NCBI RefSeq assembly: GCF_030546745.1
Contig: NZ_JAUOPD010000002.1
Location: 62,001 to 126,000, forward strand
Length of the DNA stretch: 64,000 bases
Direction: 5' to 3'
Source of the DNA: Thalassotalea sp. 1_MG-2023
GTDB lineage: Bacteria > Pseudomonadota > Gammaproteobacteria > Enterobacterales > Alteromonadaceae
Below are positions 25,667 through 34,765 of the stretch, in pieces (positions within the stretch are counted from its first letter, which is position 1; each line of letters begins with the position of its first letter). Under the pieces are notes generated by a model, which was not told where the DNA came from, searched no databases, and saw nothing but the letters and a program-made list of their open reading frames with translations. Both the position numbers and the translations under genes were made by a program.

Positions 25667-27889
25667 ATGCAGGCTTCCGAAGAAACTAACGACGATTTTT
25701 TGTTTATCGATGATAGTGATGAAGATGAGATTGTTGAAGACGCAAGTATAGATACTTGGAAAGTCTTAATTGTAGATGATGACCCTGAAATACATTCAGT
25801 TACACAGCTTGCATTATCAGATCTTATCGTACTAGGTAAACGTTTAGAGTACATACACGCGTACTCTGGTAGAGATGCTTGCCATTTAATAGAACAACAC
25901 GATGACATTGTGCTGGTGCTACTAGATGTGGTTATGGAGACTGACGATGCTGGTTTAAGTGTCGTCAAACATATTCGTGAATCGTTAGCACGACAAGATA
26001 TTCGCATTGTACTACGCACGGGGCAACCTGGATATGCCCCCGAAGAAAGTGTTATTAAAGATTATGACATTAACGATTATAAAACGAAAACAGAGCTGAC
26101 TCGTCGAAAACTAGTTACTACAGTTTATGCCGCTATTCGTTCTTATCAACAAATCGATACCGTCACTCAGAATCGTCAAGGATTAGAAAAAATTGTTGGT
26201 GCTGCTGCTGAGTTGCTCGAACTGCATTCTGTTTATGACTATGCCGACGGTGTTCTAGAACAATTACTGCCCTTAATTGACAGCAAGTCAAGTCTGTTTT
26301 GTGCACGAGGTCAGGGTATCGTAGAAGGTGCAGATGATCTCAGTCTTTATGTATTAGGGAAGTCAGGCGGTTCTCCTGTTGAGAAAAATCAGAAGATTGA
26401 GTCAATAGTTAACCCTGAAATTCAACAAGCGATTAAAAACTGCTTTCAACAAAAACAACATCAATTTAGTGATAGTCATGCCTGTTTGTATCTAACCAGT
26501 GGTGGTTATCGTGCAGTGATCTTTCTGGAACTAATGGGGGATTTATCTGACATTGATAAACAATTGGCAGAAGTTTATTTAACCAATATCTCGATAGGTT
26601 ATGAAAATGTTCATTTATTTCAAAAACTACGAAATGCTGCATATAAAGATTGGCTAACAGAACTGCCAAATCGATTAGAATTTGTTAATTTACTTGACGA
26701 CTTTGCTCAAAGCCAAGATAGCGGACTAGTTGCCGGGCTTATTGATATTAACCACTTTAGTGATATCAATGATGGCTTAGGGCAAGATTTAGGCAACCAA
26801 TTGTTAATGTCGGTTACCACCCGAATGAAAGCCTTTGGTGGACCATGTCAATTTGCACGTATAGGGGCTGATGTATTTGGTATAATTGGGCCTAAAAATA
26901 TTGTAAATCCTGATGAATTGAGTAGGTTGTTTGATCAGCCTTTTTCGGCAGGCGAACAGCATTTGCCAATAAGTGCCACGTTTGGTTTTTGCGAGAAAGA
27001 AGACGCTGGCCCTCGAGGTGTAAAAGTATTAAACCAAATTAATATTGCCCTGAATTTAGCGAAAAAGAACAATCAACAACATTTTGCTTATTATAAACAA
27101 GCGATGGAAGACAAAACGCTTTGGCGTCTTGGCATGATCCGTCAATTAAGAACAGATTTTGCTGATAACCGTTTAGAGCTTTGGTATCAACCACAATTAA
27201 GTTTATCTACAGGCAAGGTTACTGGTGCAGAAGCGTTATTAAGATGGCGAACAGCTGACGGAAACTTTATTTCACCCGCAGAATTTATTCCGCTTGCTGA
27301 ATATTCTGGGTTAATTATTGAAATTGGCGACTGGGTGATCAATCAAGCATGCCAACAAATAAAAATTCTTGAACAACATTCTTATGATCAAGTTGGTATT
27401 TCCGTTAATGTTTCAATTCCGCAATTTAAACGCGTAGATTTTGTTGCACGCATCATTGCTGCGATCAATAAACATCAAGTACATCCTAGAAAGTTAGAAC
27501 TAGAAATTACAGAAAATATATTAATGGATGAACCTCAAGTCGTGGTTGAAGCGTTGAAAGAATTAAAAGCCGAAGGAATTAGCATTGCACTGGATGACTT
27601 TGGCACAGGTTATTCATCGCTTAGTTACTTAAAGCAATTGCCGCTTGACCGTTTAAAAGTCGATCGCTCTTTTGTTAATGATATTACTAAACCTGGTGAA
27701 TCTATTATTGCTGACACCATCATTAATTTAGGCAAACAACTCGACTTGAAAGTGATCGCCGAAGGTATAGAAAGTTTAGATCAAGAAACCCATCTTAAAG
27801 CGCAAAACTGTGACGAAGTTCAGGGGTTTTACTACGCGAAGCCTATGCCAGCAGATGAATTTTTAACGTTTTTAGAGAGTAATAAATAG
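25667..27889 (+). CDS. Response regulator with REC, DUF3369, degenerate GGDEF and EAL domains (c-di-GMP phosphodiesterase)
   Basis: The 740-residue cytoplasmic protein has an acidic N-terminus, then a receiver domain (VLIVDDDPEIHSV, acceptor Asp about 87 in LLDVVME). A DUF3369 sensor-like domain (about 175-320) and a GGDEF domain follow. The GGDEF motif has decayed to GADVF (ARIGADVFGIIG), so it should not make c-di-GMP. The EAL domain looks active (GAEALLRW, ENILMDEP, DDFGTGYSSLSYLKQLPLD, KVIAEGIE). It should hydrolyse c-di-GMP under control of an unlinked sensor kinase. A strong terminator follows. Confidence 0.9.
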   Translation: MQASEETNDDFLFIDDSDEDEIVEDASIDTWKVLIVDDDPEIHSVTQLALSDLIVLGKRLEYIHAYSGRDACHLIEQHDDIVLVLLDVVMETDDAGLSVVKHIRESLARQDIRIVLRTGQPGYAPEESVIKDYDINDYKTKTELTRRKLVTTVYAAIRSYQQIDTVTQNRQGLEKIVGAAAELLELHSVYDYADGVLEQLLPLIDSKSSLFCARGQGIVEGADDLSLYVLGKSGGSPVEKNQKIESIVNPEIQQAIKNCFQQKQHQFSDSHACLYLTSGGYRAVIFLELMGDLSDIDKQLAEVYLTNISIGYENVHLFQKLRNAAYKDWLTELPNRLEFVNLLDDFAQSQDSGLVAGLIDINHFSDINDGLGQDLGNQLLMSVTTRMKAFGGPCQFARIGADVFGIIGPKNIVNPDELSRLFDQPFSAGEQHLPISATFGFCEKEDAGPRGVKVLNQINIALNLAKKNNQQHFAYYKQAMEDKTLWRLGMIRQLRTDFADNRLELWYQPQLSLSTGKVTGAEALLRWRTADGNFISPAEFIPLAEYSGLIIEIGDWVINQACQQIKILEQHSYDQVGISVNVSIPQFKRVDFVARIIAAINKHQVHPRKLELEITENILMDEPQVVVEALKELKAEGISIALDDFGTGYSSLSYLKQLPLDRLKVDRSFVNDITKPGESIIADTIINLGKQLDLKVIAEGIESLDQETHLKAQNCDEVQGFYYAKPMPADEFLTFLESNK

Positions 27890-27964
27890 TTCTATACGGG
27901 CGAAACTAAACAGATTCTTTATAAAGTAATGAGTATCAATGTTTAGTGTGTCGATGAATTTTAT

Positions 27965-27998
27965 AAAGTTGTAGTGGTATCTAAATCACTACAACTTT
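27965..27998. terminator. Rho-independent terminator after the EAL gene
   Basis: A perfect 12-bp stem (AAAGTTGTAGTG at 27965-27976 with CACTACAACTTT at 27987-27998) has a ten-base loop. A run of five T residues at 27996-28000 overlaps the stem end. It lies between convergent genes and probably also serves the MFS gene ending at 28015. Confidence 0.85.
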
Positions 27999-28014
27999 TT
28001 CATTTTAAGGAAGA

Positions 28015-29193
28015 TTATTTTGCTTCCTGCCACTTTAATTCAATACCTTGGCGTGGGTGACTTGGAATTAAATGCGACAATACTAAAGAGCAAAACGCAA
28101 ATCCTGCACCAATATAAAAAACCCATGAAGAATTAACAATCCACACTAAACCAAGTAATGCTGGTATCACAACTGCTGCAATATGATTAATGGAAAAGCT
28201 TACGCCTGAACTAGCGGCGATATCTTCTGGGGCCGCTATTTTTTGGAAGTAGGTTTTTATTGCAATTGCTAAAGCAAAAAACAGGTGATCTACCACATAA
28301 AGTACTGCTGCGAAGGTGGAATTTTCAACTAGACCATAAGCTATAAAAAGTGTGACTAAACCACAGTATTCAAATTTTAGTACGCGTCGTTCGCCAATAA
28401 TACCGATTAACTTGCCTATTTTCGCAGCAAATAACCAGTTGAATACATAGTTAATGAGAAATAATGCACTAATGTCAGCGACACTATAACCAAACTTTTC
28501 AACCATCAAGAAGCCGGCAAACACCACAAATATTTGTCGCCTAGCACCACTAAAAAAGGTTAAGGCATAAAATAGCCAGTATCGCTTACGCAAGATCAGT
28601 TTTTTATTTTGCTCTACATGCATTGGAAACTGTTTAAAGGCAACCGCTAAATAACAGGTTAATAGCAATGCAATTCCACCGAATAATGTATAGGTTGCTT
28701 TATAACTCCAAGAAAAATGTTCCATCAATAACCAAATACTACTAAAAGCTAATAATGATGCTGCCGATTTGGCAGATAACATTTTGCCCATAAAATGAGG
28801 CGTGTTTTCTTTTTTTATCAACTGTAGAGTGAGGGATTGATTGATAGTTTCAAAATAGTGGAAGCCAATAGACATGATCACAGTGGTGATATATAGCCCC
28901 ATTGTTGTCGGAAAGTAGCCGGTAATGGCAACACCAAAAGCCGTTAGGCCTAAAGCGATGATGGCAAAGGTTTGCTCCTTTAAAAATATCAGTACATAAA
29001 TTGCTGTAAAGGCAAGAAAACCAGGTATTTCACGTAAGCTTTGCAATATGCCAATTTCTTTTCCGGTAAAAGCAGCTTTTTCAATAACAAAGTTATTCAA
29101 TAATGCCATCCAAACGGAAAACACTAGAGGCATAATAAAAGCCATAGCCAAAAGCAAATACTCTGGACGATTATATTTAGAGGGTAACTGCAT
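28015..29193 (-). CDS. MFS transporter
   Basis: The 392-residue protein has about twelve hydrophobic helices split by a cytoplasmic loop near residue 195-205 (HVEQNKKLILRKRYW), the usual 6+6 major-facilitator layout. The cytoplasmic loop between helices 2 and 3 is unusual (FLKEQT rather than the standard basic motif). No specificity motif is recognisable, so the substrate is unknown. It is transcribed away from the ABC exporter operon, which starts 184 bases further on. Confidence 0.85.
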   Translation of the reverse strand: MQLPSKYNRPEYLLLAMAFIMPLVFSVWMALLNNFVIEKAAFTGKEIGILQSLREIPGFLAFTAIYVLIFLKEQTFAIIALGLTAFGVAITGYFPTTMGLYITTVIMSIGFHYFETINQSLTLQLIKKENTPHFMGKMLSAKSAASLLAFSSIWLLMEHFSWSYKATYTLFGGIALLLTCYLAVAFKQFPMHVEQNKKLILRKRYWLFYALTFFSGARRQIFVVFAGFLMVEKFGYSVADISALFLINYVFNWLFAAKIGKLIGIIGERRVLKFEYCGLVTLFIAYGLVENSTFAAVLYVVDHLFFALAIAIKTYFQKIAAPEDIAASSGVSFSINHIAAVVIPALLGLVWIVNSSWVFYIGAGFAFCSLVLSHLIPSHPRQGIELKWQEAK

Positions 29194-29377
29194 GGAGGTT
29201 CCAAGTTTGAGGAGCTAATGGCTCAAAGCGTTATTTTAACGTTTACCGCGATAAAAACGCACATTTTTATTGGTTATTAATTTTACATTCTGTAACAATT
29301 AGTGTCTATTGATAAAAGCTATTATGTTTTTTTCTCGGTATATTTAAAAGTAATATATAACAATAAGATAGGAAACT

Positions 29378-30058
29378 ATGATTGCGCTAAATAATGTTTC
29401 TCGCGTGTATGGCCATGATGCCTCAGAAGTTATCGCGTTAGATAATGTTTCTTTATCAATTAATGATAACGAATTTGTTGCTGTAATGGGGCAGTCAGGC
29501 TCAGGTAAGTCAAGTTTAATGAATATTCTTGGTGCATTAGATACACCAACGTCCGGTGAATATTTACTATCCGGAGACAGCATTCAACATATGGATGATG
29601 TTTCATTATCCCAAATACGCAATCAAAAAATAGGTTTCATTTTTCAAACTTTTCATTTATTACCGCGATTAACTGCCTTAGAGAATGTTATTGTGCCTTT
29701 GAGGTATTCACAATATACCGCTGAACAAGCGATTGCTAAAGGGGAAGCCATGCTAGCGAAAGTTGGCTTAACCGATAGAGCACATCATAAGCCTTTTGAA
29801 ATGTCAGGTGGTCAACGCCAACGTGTTGCTATTGCACGTGCTTTAGTCAATGAACCGCAGGTGATTTTTGCCGATGAACCTACCGGAAATTTAGACAGTA
29901 AAACATCGTATGAAATTATGGATTTGTTAGTGTCTTTGCATCAATTAGGGCAAACCATCGTATTAGTGACCCATGAAGAAGATATCGCAGCTTATGCACA
30001 ACGTGTGATCAGAATGCGCGATGGTAAAATTATAGAGGATACATCATGCGTTGTTTGA
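29378..30058 (+). CDS. ABC transporter ATP-binding protein, LolD/MacB class
   Basis: The 226-residue ATPase has Walker A (GQSGSGKSS), the Q-loop (GFIFQTFHLLPRLTALENV), the signature MSGGQRQRVAIARAL and Walker B (VIFADEPTGNLDS), then the switch histidine in LVTHEED. These match the LolD/MacB/FtsE class, which drives mechanotransmission rather than substrate transport through a pore. It begins a five-gene operon: ATPase, three periplasmic adaptors and an FtsX-like permease. Its end overlaps the next gene by 13 bases. Confidence 0.93.
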   Translation: MIALNNVSRVYGHDASEVIALDNVSLSINDNEFVAVMGQSGSGKSSLMNILGALDTPTSGEYLLSGDSIQHMDDVSLSQIRNQKIGFIFQTFHLLPRLTALENVIVPLRYSQYTAEQAIAKGEAMLAKVGLTDRAHHKPFEMSGGQRQRVAIARALVNEPQVIFADEPTGNLDSKTSYEIMDLLVSLHQLGQTIVLVTHEEDIAAYAQRVIRMRDGKIIEDTSCVV

Positions 30059-30996
30059 TATTGGTTTTAACCCTAATGGCGTCACATGTAATAGCACAAG
30101 AAAGTATGTTGCTTTCGGGGCGGGTAAAAGCAAACGAAAGCCAAATGTTTTATTCCCCTAAAACAGATAATTGGCGAAGCCAAGTCCAATGGATGCTGCC
30201 AGAGGGAGAAGTGGCAAAGGAAGGTGATGTGGTCGTAGTGTTCGATAGTGGCTCGATACTTAGCAACATTGAACAAGCAGAAACGAATTTGATAGTCGCC
30301 GAAGATGAGTTACATCGTGTTACTTCAGAGGCTACTCAAAATCTTTTGGAAGCGCAGCATCAAGTGAAGCGTACAGCCTTACTGTTAGAAAAAGCAAAAA
30401 TTGATGCGGGCGTTGGTGAACAGTTTATTAGCCAATTTGATTATGAAAAAAATCAGCTAGATTATGAAAAAGCATTGATTACACATGCAAAAGCAAAAGA
30501 CAATTTAGCACAAGTAAAAATCACCAATAAAGTGAATGTAACCAAGAAAAAGCTTACGATTGAAAAACACCAGCGCACGCTATCGTATAACCGATATAAA
30601 CTTAAACAAATGAGTTTAAAAGCGGAACGAGAAGGCCCTGTAATATATGGTTCTCATCCGTGGAATGGTGAAAAAGTCTTTGTGGGTATGACAGCTCAGC
30701 CTTCTTGGAAAATTGCTGAAATTCCGTCTTCAAAAGGTATGTTTATTGAAGCATGGTTACACGAAGTTGACTATAGAAAAGCATCAAAAGGTAATACTGG
30801 TAAGCTAGTTTTTGATGCTTACCCTCAGCATCAATTTACAACATCATTATTAAATATTTCAACGCAACCAGAGGTTCGTAAAGAGTGGGGTGAGGATGTT
30901 TACTATCGCCTAATGTTCGAACTGGCTGAAAAACCGCAGTTTACTTTATTGCCAGGTATGAGTGTGCAAATTGAACTTGCAGGAGAAAAATCGTGA
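30046..30996 (+). CDS. Periplasmic adaptor (membrane fusion protein), first of three
   Basis: The 316-residue HlyD/MacA-type protein has a cleavable signal peptide (MRCLILVLTLMASHVIAQ). A short biotinyl-lipoyl-like half (EGEVAKEGDVVVVFD) is followed by a long coiled-coil hairpin (about 85-190) and a beta-barrel part (GMTAQPSWKIAEIPSSKGMFI, LPGMSVQIELA). Such adaptors bridge an inner-membrane ABC pump to an outer-membrane channel. It overlaps both neighbours by a few bases. Unlike the next two, it is not a lipoprotein. Confidence 0.85.
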   Translation: MRCLILVLTLMASHVIAQESMLLSGRVKANESQMFYSPKTDNWRSQVQWMLPEGEVAKEGDVVVVFDSGSILSNIEQAETNLIVAEDELHRVTSEATQNLLEAQHQVKRTALLLEKAKIDAGVGEQFISQFDYEKNQLDYEKALITHAKAKDNLAQVKITNKVNVTKKKLTIEKHQRTLSYNRYKLKQMSLKAEREGPVIYGSHPWNGEKVFVGMTAQPSWKIAEIPSSKGMFIEAWLHEVDYRKASKGNTGKLVFDAYPQHQFTTSLLNISTQPEVRKEWGEDVYYRLMFELAEKPQFTLLPGMSVQIELAGEKS

Positions 30997-32003
30997 AATA
31001 TTTATGTTTGATTGTTTGTTGTTTATGTTTAATAGCCTGTAGTGAGAATGAAACTAAATTAACGGTTAAATCGGCGAAAACGACAATGATCACCGCAAGT
31101 GGCGAGCTTGAATCTAAAACCTCAGCATTAATCGCACCGCCATCTGTTGGCCATATGTGGCAATATCAAATTAAAACCCTTGTACCCGATAATAGCAAAG
31201 TAAAAGCAGGCCAATTGCTAGTCGCTTTTGATGATAAAAAAGTGACTGATCGTTTGATTAATCAACAAGCAAAGCTGCAACAAGCTAAAAAAGAGTTAGA
31301 AAATAAACAAAATAGCGAGCAAGAAAAAGAACAGGAATTAATTCTCGCCCTAGCAGAAAAACAGATGGAGTTTGATAAGTCGCAACGACGCATCAGTATT
31401 GTCGATAACAGTCAGTCAGATAACGACAGAAGAAAAGCGCAAATAGATTTTACCATTGCTGAAAGTGATTTAGAGATGGCAAAAAAACGCTTGGTGTACC
31501 ATCGTAAAAATTCGGTAATGAATTTAAAGCGTTTAACCGGGAAAGTAAACCGGATTACCTCCAAGGTGAACGCCTTATTAGCTGATAAAGAAAAGCTGAA
31601 AGTGAAAGCGCCAATCGATGGCATGGCGATATACCGCGCAAATTGGCAAGGTGAAAAGCCTGCGGTAGGTGAAAACATTCAATTTGGCCAACCAATTATC
31701 GAGCTTTCAGTGCTTGAAGAAATGCAAGTACTTGCACAAATCACCGAGCCAGACAGCGGCAAAGTCAGTGAAGGACAAGCGGTAAAAATACTGTTAGATA
31801 GCGCCAATGAAGTGTCTTATGACGGAAAAATTGCGGAAATGGGCAGTGTATTTCGCGACAAATCTCACCAAGATAAAACTCGGGTAATCGATGCAGTGAT
31901 TTCACTAGATGATATCAATTTGAAAGTGATGCGTCCTGGTATGAGTGCACGAATTGAAGTGCTACCAGCAATTAGTGCCGCAAGTACAACAGGAAGCGAA
32001 TAA
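30993..32003 (+). CDS. Periplasmic adaptor lipoprotein, second of three
   Basis: The 336-residue protein has a lipobox (LCLIAC, lipid-anchored Cys16, followed by Ser) and an HlyD-type architecture. The lipoyl half-motif PDNSKVKAGQLLVAFDDK and a coiled-coil hairpin rich in Gln/Glu/Lys (about 85-195) come first. The second lipoyl half (LKVKAPIDGMAIYR) and barrel domains end in MRPGMSARIEV. Its ATG overlaps the previous stop (ATGA), and its stop overlaps the next start by one base. It is diverged from both other adaptors. Confidence 0.85.
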   Translation: MKYLCLIVCCLCLIACSENETKLTVKSAKTTMITASGELESKTSALIAPPSVGHMWQYQIKTLVPDNSKVKAGQLLVAFDDKKVTDRLINQQAKLQQAKKELENKQNSEQEKEQELILALAEKQMEFDKSQRRISIVDNSQSDNDRRKAQIDFTIAESDLEMAKKRLVYHRKNSVMNLKRLTGKVNRITSKVNALLADKEKLKVKAPIDGMAIYRANWQGEKPAVGENIQFGQPIIELSVLEEMQVLAQITEPDSGKVSEGQAVKILLDSANEVSYDGKIAEMGSVFRDKSHQDKTRVIDAVISLDDINLKVMRPGMSARIEVLPAISAASTTGSE

Positions 32004-33184
32004 TGAAAAAAACAATACTGCTTATGCTGACACTTCTTGCGGGATGCAGTGAGCCATCAAATCAGCCTTTGTTATATACCGTTAAACAGAACAAATTCTC
32101 TATTCAAGTACCAGCAAAAGGAGAGCTTTTTGCTGCAAAAGCAACGGTGATTAATGCGCCGATATCACGTAGTGGCTCACAAGTACTTGCTTGGTTAGCT
32201 CCTGAATATGCGTTTGTAAAACAAGGAGAAATCATCGCTAAATTTGATGGTGAGGTGATGACAAAAAATAAAGAGGCTAAGCTTAATGAGCTCAACATGA
32301 CGCTACAAGATATACAAGATAAATCTGGCCAGCTCAATAAAGAGTTAACCAGTATCAATAAAGATATTACGTTAGTGGGTGAAGAAAAGACCTTTGCTGA
32401 CAAATTCGCGATAGACGATGAACGTATTTTATCAAAACTTGAGATATTAGAATCAATGCAAGACAGCCAATACTTGGGCACTAAACAAGAATATCTTGAA
32501 TGGAAGGAAGGCAACTTTAGCGAAAGTTCATCAGGTGAAATGAGTTTACTAGAAATGAAAAAAAACCAGCATCAAACCAATTTGAATATGCTAAAAGATA
32601 GCCTTTCGAAACTTGAAATTAAAGCACCGCATGACGGCATGATTGTGTACCAAAGTAATTGGCGTGGTGAAAAATCGCGACCAGGACAGATGTACTGGCC
32701 AGGTCAAAAAATTGCAGAATTACCCGACATTCAAGAAATGAAAATTAAGCTTTTTGTTGCTGAAAAAGAAGCGATTGATTTAACTAAAGGAGCGCCTGTT
32801 AACTTTTTATTAAACGCAGACGTGAGTAAAAGTTTCAAAGGTACCGTTGAAAGTATTTCAACATACCCTAGCTCGATAGAACGAGGCGATCCGCAAAAAT
32901 TCTTTGAAGTGATTGTCACTCTAGAGAAGCAGCAACCTTCGATGTTTGTGCCAGGTAGAAAAGTAACTGCTACGATAATCATTCAACCTCCCGAAGAAAA
33001 GTTGATAGTGCCATTACAAGCGGTGTTTTCAAAAAACAATGAACAATTTGTTTGGTTATACACACAAGGAAAGTTTAAAAAAGCACCAGTACAACTCGGA
33101 CAAACAAGTTTAAGCCACGCCGTGATTGAGCAAGGCTTGACCTCAGGACAAGAAATCTCGCTTGTTGAAAGGGGAGAAAGTTAA
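32003..33184 (+). CDS. Periplasmic adaptor lipoprotein, third of three
   Basis: The 393-residue protein has a lipobox (LLAGC, Cys15, then Ser). The lipoyl halves (EYAFVKQGEIIAKFDGEV and LEIKAPHDGMIVYQSNW) flank a coiled-coil hairpin with long Asn/Lys/Glu runs. A barrel and a full MacA-like C-terminal domain follow (LIVPLQAVFSKNNEQFVWL, QLGQTSLSHAVIEQGLTSGQ). It is the most complete adaptor of the three, having the membrane-proximal domain. One-base overlaps join it to both neighbours. Confidence 0.87.
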   Translation: MKKTILLMLTLLAGCSEPSNQPLLYTVKQNKFSIQVPAKGELFAAKATVINAPISRSGSQVLAWLAPEYAFVKQGEIIAKFDGEVMTKNKEAKLNELNMTLQDIQDKSGQLNKELTSINKDITLVGEEKTFADKFAIDDERILSKLEILESMQDSQYLGTKQEYLEWKEGNFSESSSGEMSLLEMKKNQHQTNLNMLKDSLSKLEIKAPHDGMIVYQSNWRGEKSRPGQMYWPGQKIAELPDIQEMKIKLFVAEKEAIDLTKGAPVNFLLNADVSKSFKGTVESISTYPSSIERGDPQKFFEVIVTLEKQQPSMFVPGRKVTATIIIQPPEEKLIVPLQAVFSKNNEQFVWLYTQGKFKKAPVQLGQTSLSHAVIEQGLTSGQEISLVERGES

Positions 33185-34419
33185 TGAAATATGTTGCGAT
33201 GTTTTATGACACTCTAGCCGAACTTGCCCAGCATAAATTGCGTACCTTGCTGACATTACTTGGTATGGTATTCGGTGTTGGGGCGGTGATCGCTATGTTA
33301 AATATTGGTGAAGGCGCTGAACGTGAAGCCATGAAAATGATCGAAACTATGGGGCTTAGAAATCTCATTGTCGACAGTAAAACATTCGAAGAACAAGAGC
33401 TTAAAGAGCAACGAAAGCATTCTTCCGGGTTAACGATCCGTGATGGTGAAATCGCATTAGCATCATTACCCTTTATTGAAGCTTTTAGTGCGCAAAAAGT
33501 GATTGAAACGTATACGATTTTTAGTGCTGACGGACAATCGAAAGCCGAGGCTGTTGGAGTAAGTCCAAGCTATTTTGATTTATCTAGTTTAACGGTTGCA
33601 CAAGGTCGTTTATTAACGAAACAAGATCACATCGAATACAAACAAGTGGTTGTGCTAGGCAATAATGCCGCAAAGCAACTTTTTCCACAATCTGAAGCCC
33701 TAGGTCAACATGTTAAAATTAACCACTTATGGTTTAAAGTTGTGGGCGTTATTTATAACCCAATGTTAAAAAAATCAGAATTTCAAGGGGTTAAATTAGG
33801 CAATGAACAAGATCAATTATTTATCCCGTTAAATACTGCGATTTATAAATTTAAACGTAAAAAGCTTTCTAGCGAACTCTCTAGTATCAAGTTTAAATTA
33901 GTAGAAGATGTTGAACCTACACTTGCTGCGGCATCAATCGAACATTTATTAACAAGACGTCATAATGATGTCGACGATTTTGAAATGACTGTACCCGCGC
34001 AATTGCTTGCACAACAGAAACAAACCCAACAGATTTTTAATATTGTTATGTCATGTGTTGCTGGTATTTCTTTGCTTGTCGGTGGCATTGGCATTATGAA
34101 CATAATGCTAGCAACGGTATTAGAGCGCACGAAGGAAATTGGTTTATTGCGTGCTGTTGGCGCAACGCAAAAAGATATTCAAATGCAGTTTATGGCAGAA
34201 AGCTTTACTATTTCTATTTTAGGTGGCTTGATTGGTGTCGTGTTTGGCATTTTACTTTCTGAAGCAATAGCACTTTATTCTGATTGGGCAGTCTCTTGGT
34301 CGTTAACAGCGATCATATTGTCTTTTTCTATCTGTGCGTTAGTTGGATTAACCTTTGGTGTCTATCCGGCGATTAAAGCCTCGCAGCTTGATCCTATTGA
34401 AGCATTACAAAGTGACTGA
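33184..34419 (+). CDS. ABC transporter permease, MacB/FtsX type
   Basis: The 411-residue permease has one N-terminal membrane helix (LLTLLGMVFGVGAVIAML). A large periplasmic MacB_PCD domain (about 45-280) follows, then three C-terminal helices including GGIGIMNIMLATVLERTKEIGLLRAVGA, described here only by its start and end. This is the FtsX-fold topology used with LolD/MacB ATPases. It closes the operon. No TolC-like outer-membrane gene is in the window, so a channel must come from elsewhere. Confidence 0.92.
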   Translation: MKYVAMFYDTLAELAQHKLRTLLTLLGMVFGVGAVIAMLNIGEGAEREAMKMIETMGLRNLIVDSKTFEEQELKEQRKHSSGLTIRDGEIALASLPFIEAFSAQKVIETYTIFSADGQSKAEAVGVSPSYFDLSSLTVAQGRLLTKQDHIEYKQVVVLGNNAAKQLFPQSEALGQHVKINHLWFKVVGVIYNPMLKKSEFQGVKLGNEQDQLFIPLNTAIYKFKRKKLSSELSSIKFKLVEDVEPTLAAASIEHLLTRRHNDVDDFEMTVPAQLLAQQKQTQQIFNIVMSCVAGISLLVGGIGIMNIMLATVLERTKEIGLLRAVGATQKDIQMQFMAESFTISILGGLIGVVFGILLSEAIALYSDWAVSWSLTAIILSFSICALVGLTFGVYPAIKASQLDPIEALQSD

Positions 34420-34451
34420 TAGTTAACATTCTAAAGCCGAAAGTAAAATAT

Positions 34452-34487
34452 ATCGCGCATCACTTTTGATGTAATGTGCTGCGCGAT
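34452..34487 (+). other. GC-rich inverted repeat in the fadB upstream gap
   Basis: ATCGCGC (34452-34458) pairs with GCGCGAT (34481-34487), with a possible inner CAC/GTG pairing. It follows the ABC permease gene and may act as a weak terminator, but no T tract follows. The remaining gap to fadB (34420-34765, 346 bases) holds a PsrA-like site and promoter-like AT-rich DNA. Confidence 0.4.
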
Positions 34488-34600
34488 ACCCTGCAGACCT
34501 TCCTCGATTAAAAATTGCTAGAACACCGCTATATTAACCATGTTACTCGAACACTCACTAAGCACCATTTGACGTGTTATTGCGGTAATAAAACACATAA

Positions 34601-34618
34601 TTAAAACGCTTGTTTAAA
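34601..34618. promoter_or_regulatory. PsrA-like operator upstream of fadBA
   Basis: TTAAAACGCTTGTTTAAA contains AAAC-N4-GTTT, the core of sites described for the TetR-type fatty-acid regulator PsrA in gammaproteobacteria. It lies about 150 bases before the fadB start. It shares CTTGTTTAA with the palindrome at 25485-25500. The regulator assignment is inferred from target and pattern. Confidence 0.45.
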
Positions 34619-34765
34619 AAATTTGCTTTTCATTTTCTTTCAAGGCACACTCATTCGACTATTATTAGAATACACACGTTTAGCACGGGTTGAACTTTGG
34701 CGTATATTTATTAGAACACGCCTTAACGTTAGCCCTTTTTATTTCAATATGTGAGGAGACTAGGC

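Noticed and set aside
25633-26019. Minus-strand ORF of 128 codons opposite the REC domain
   Set aside because: Its Ser-rich composition is typical of antisense shadows of the response regulator gene.
34751-34765. GTG start for fadB five codons upstream
   Set aside because: It would consume the GAGGAG ribosome site. The ATG at 34766 has ideal spacing and matches the family's N-terminus.
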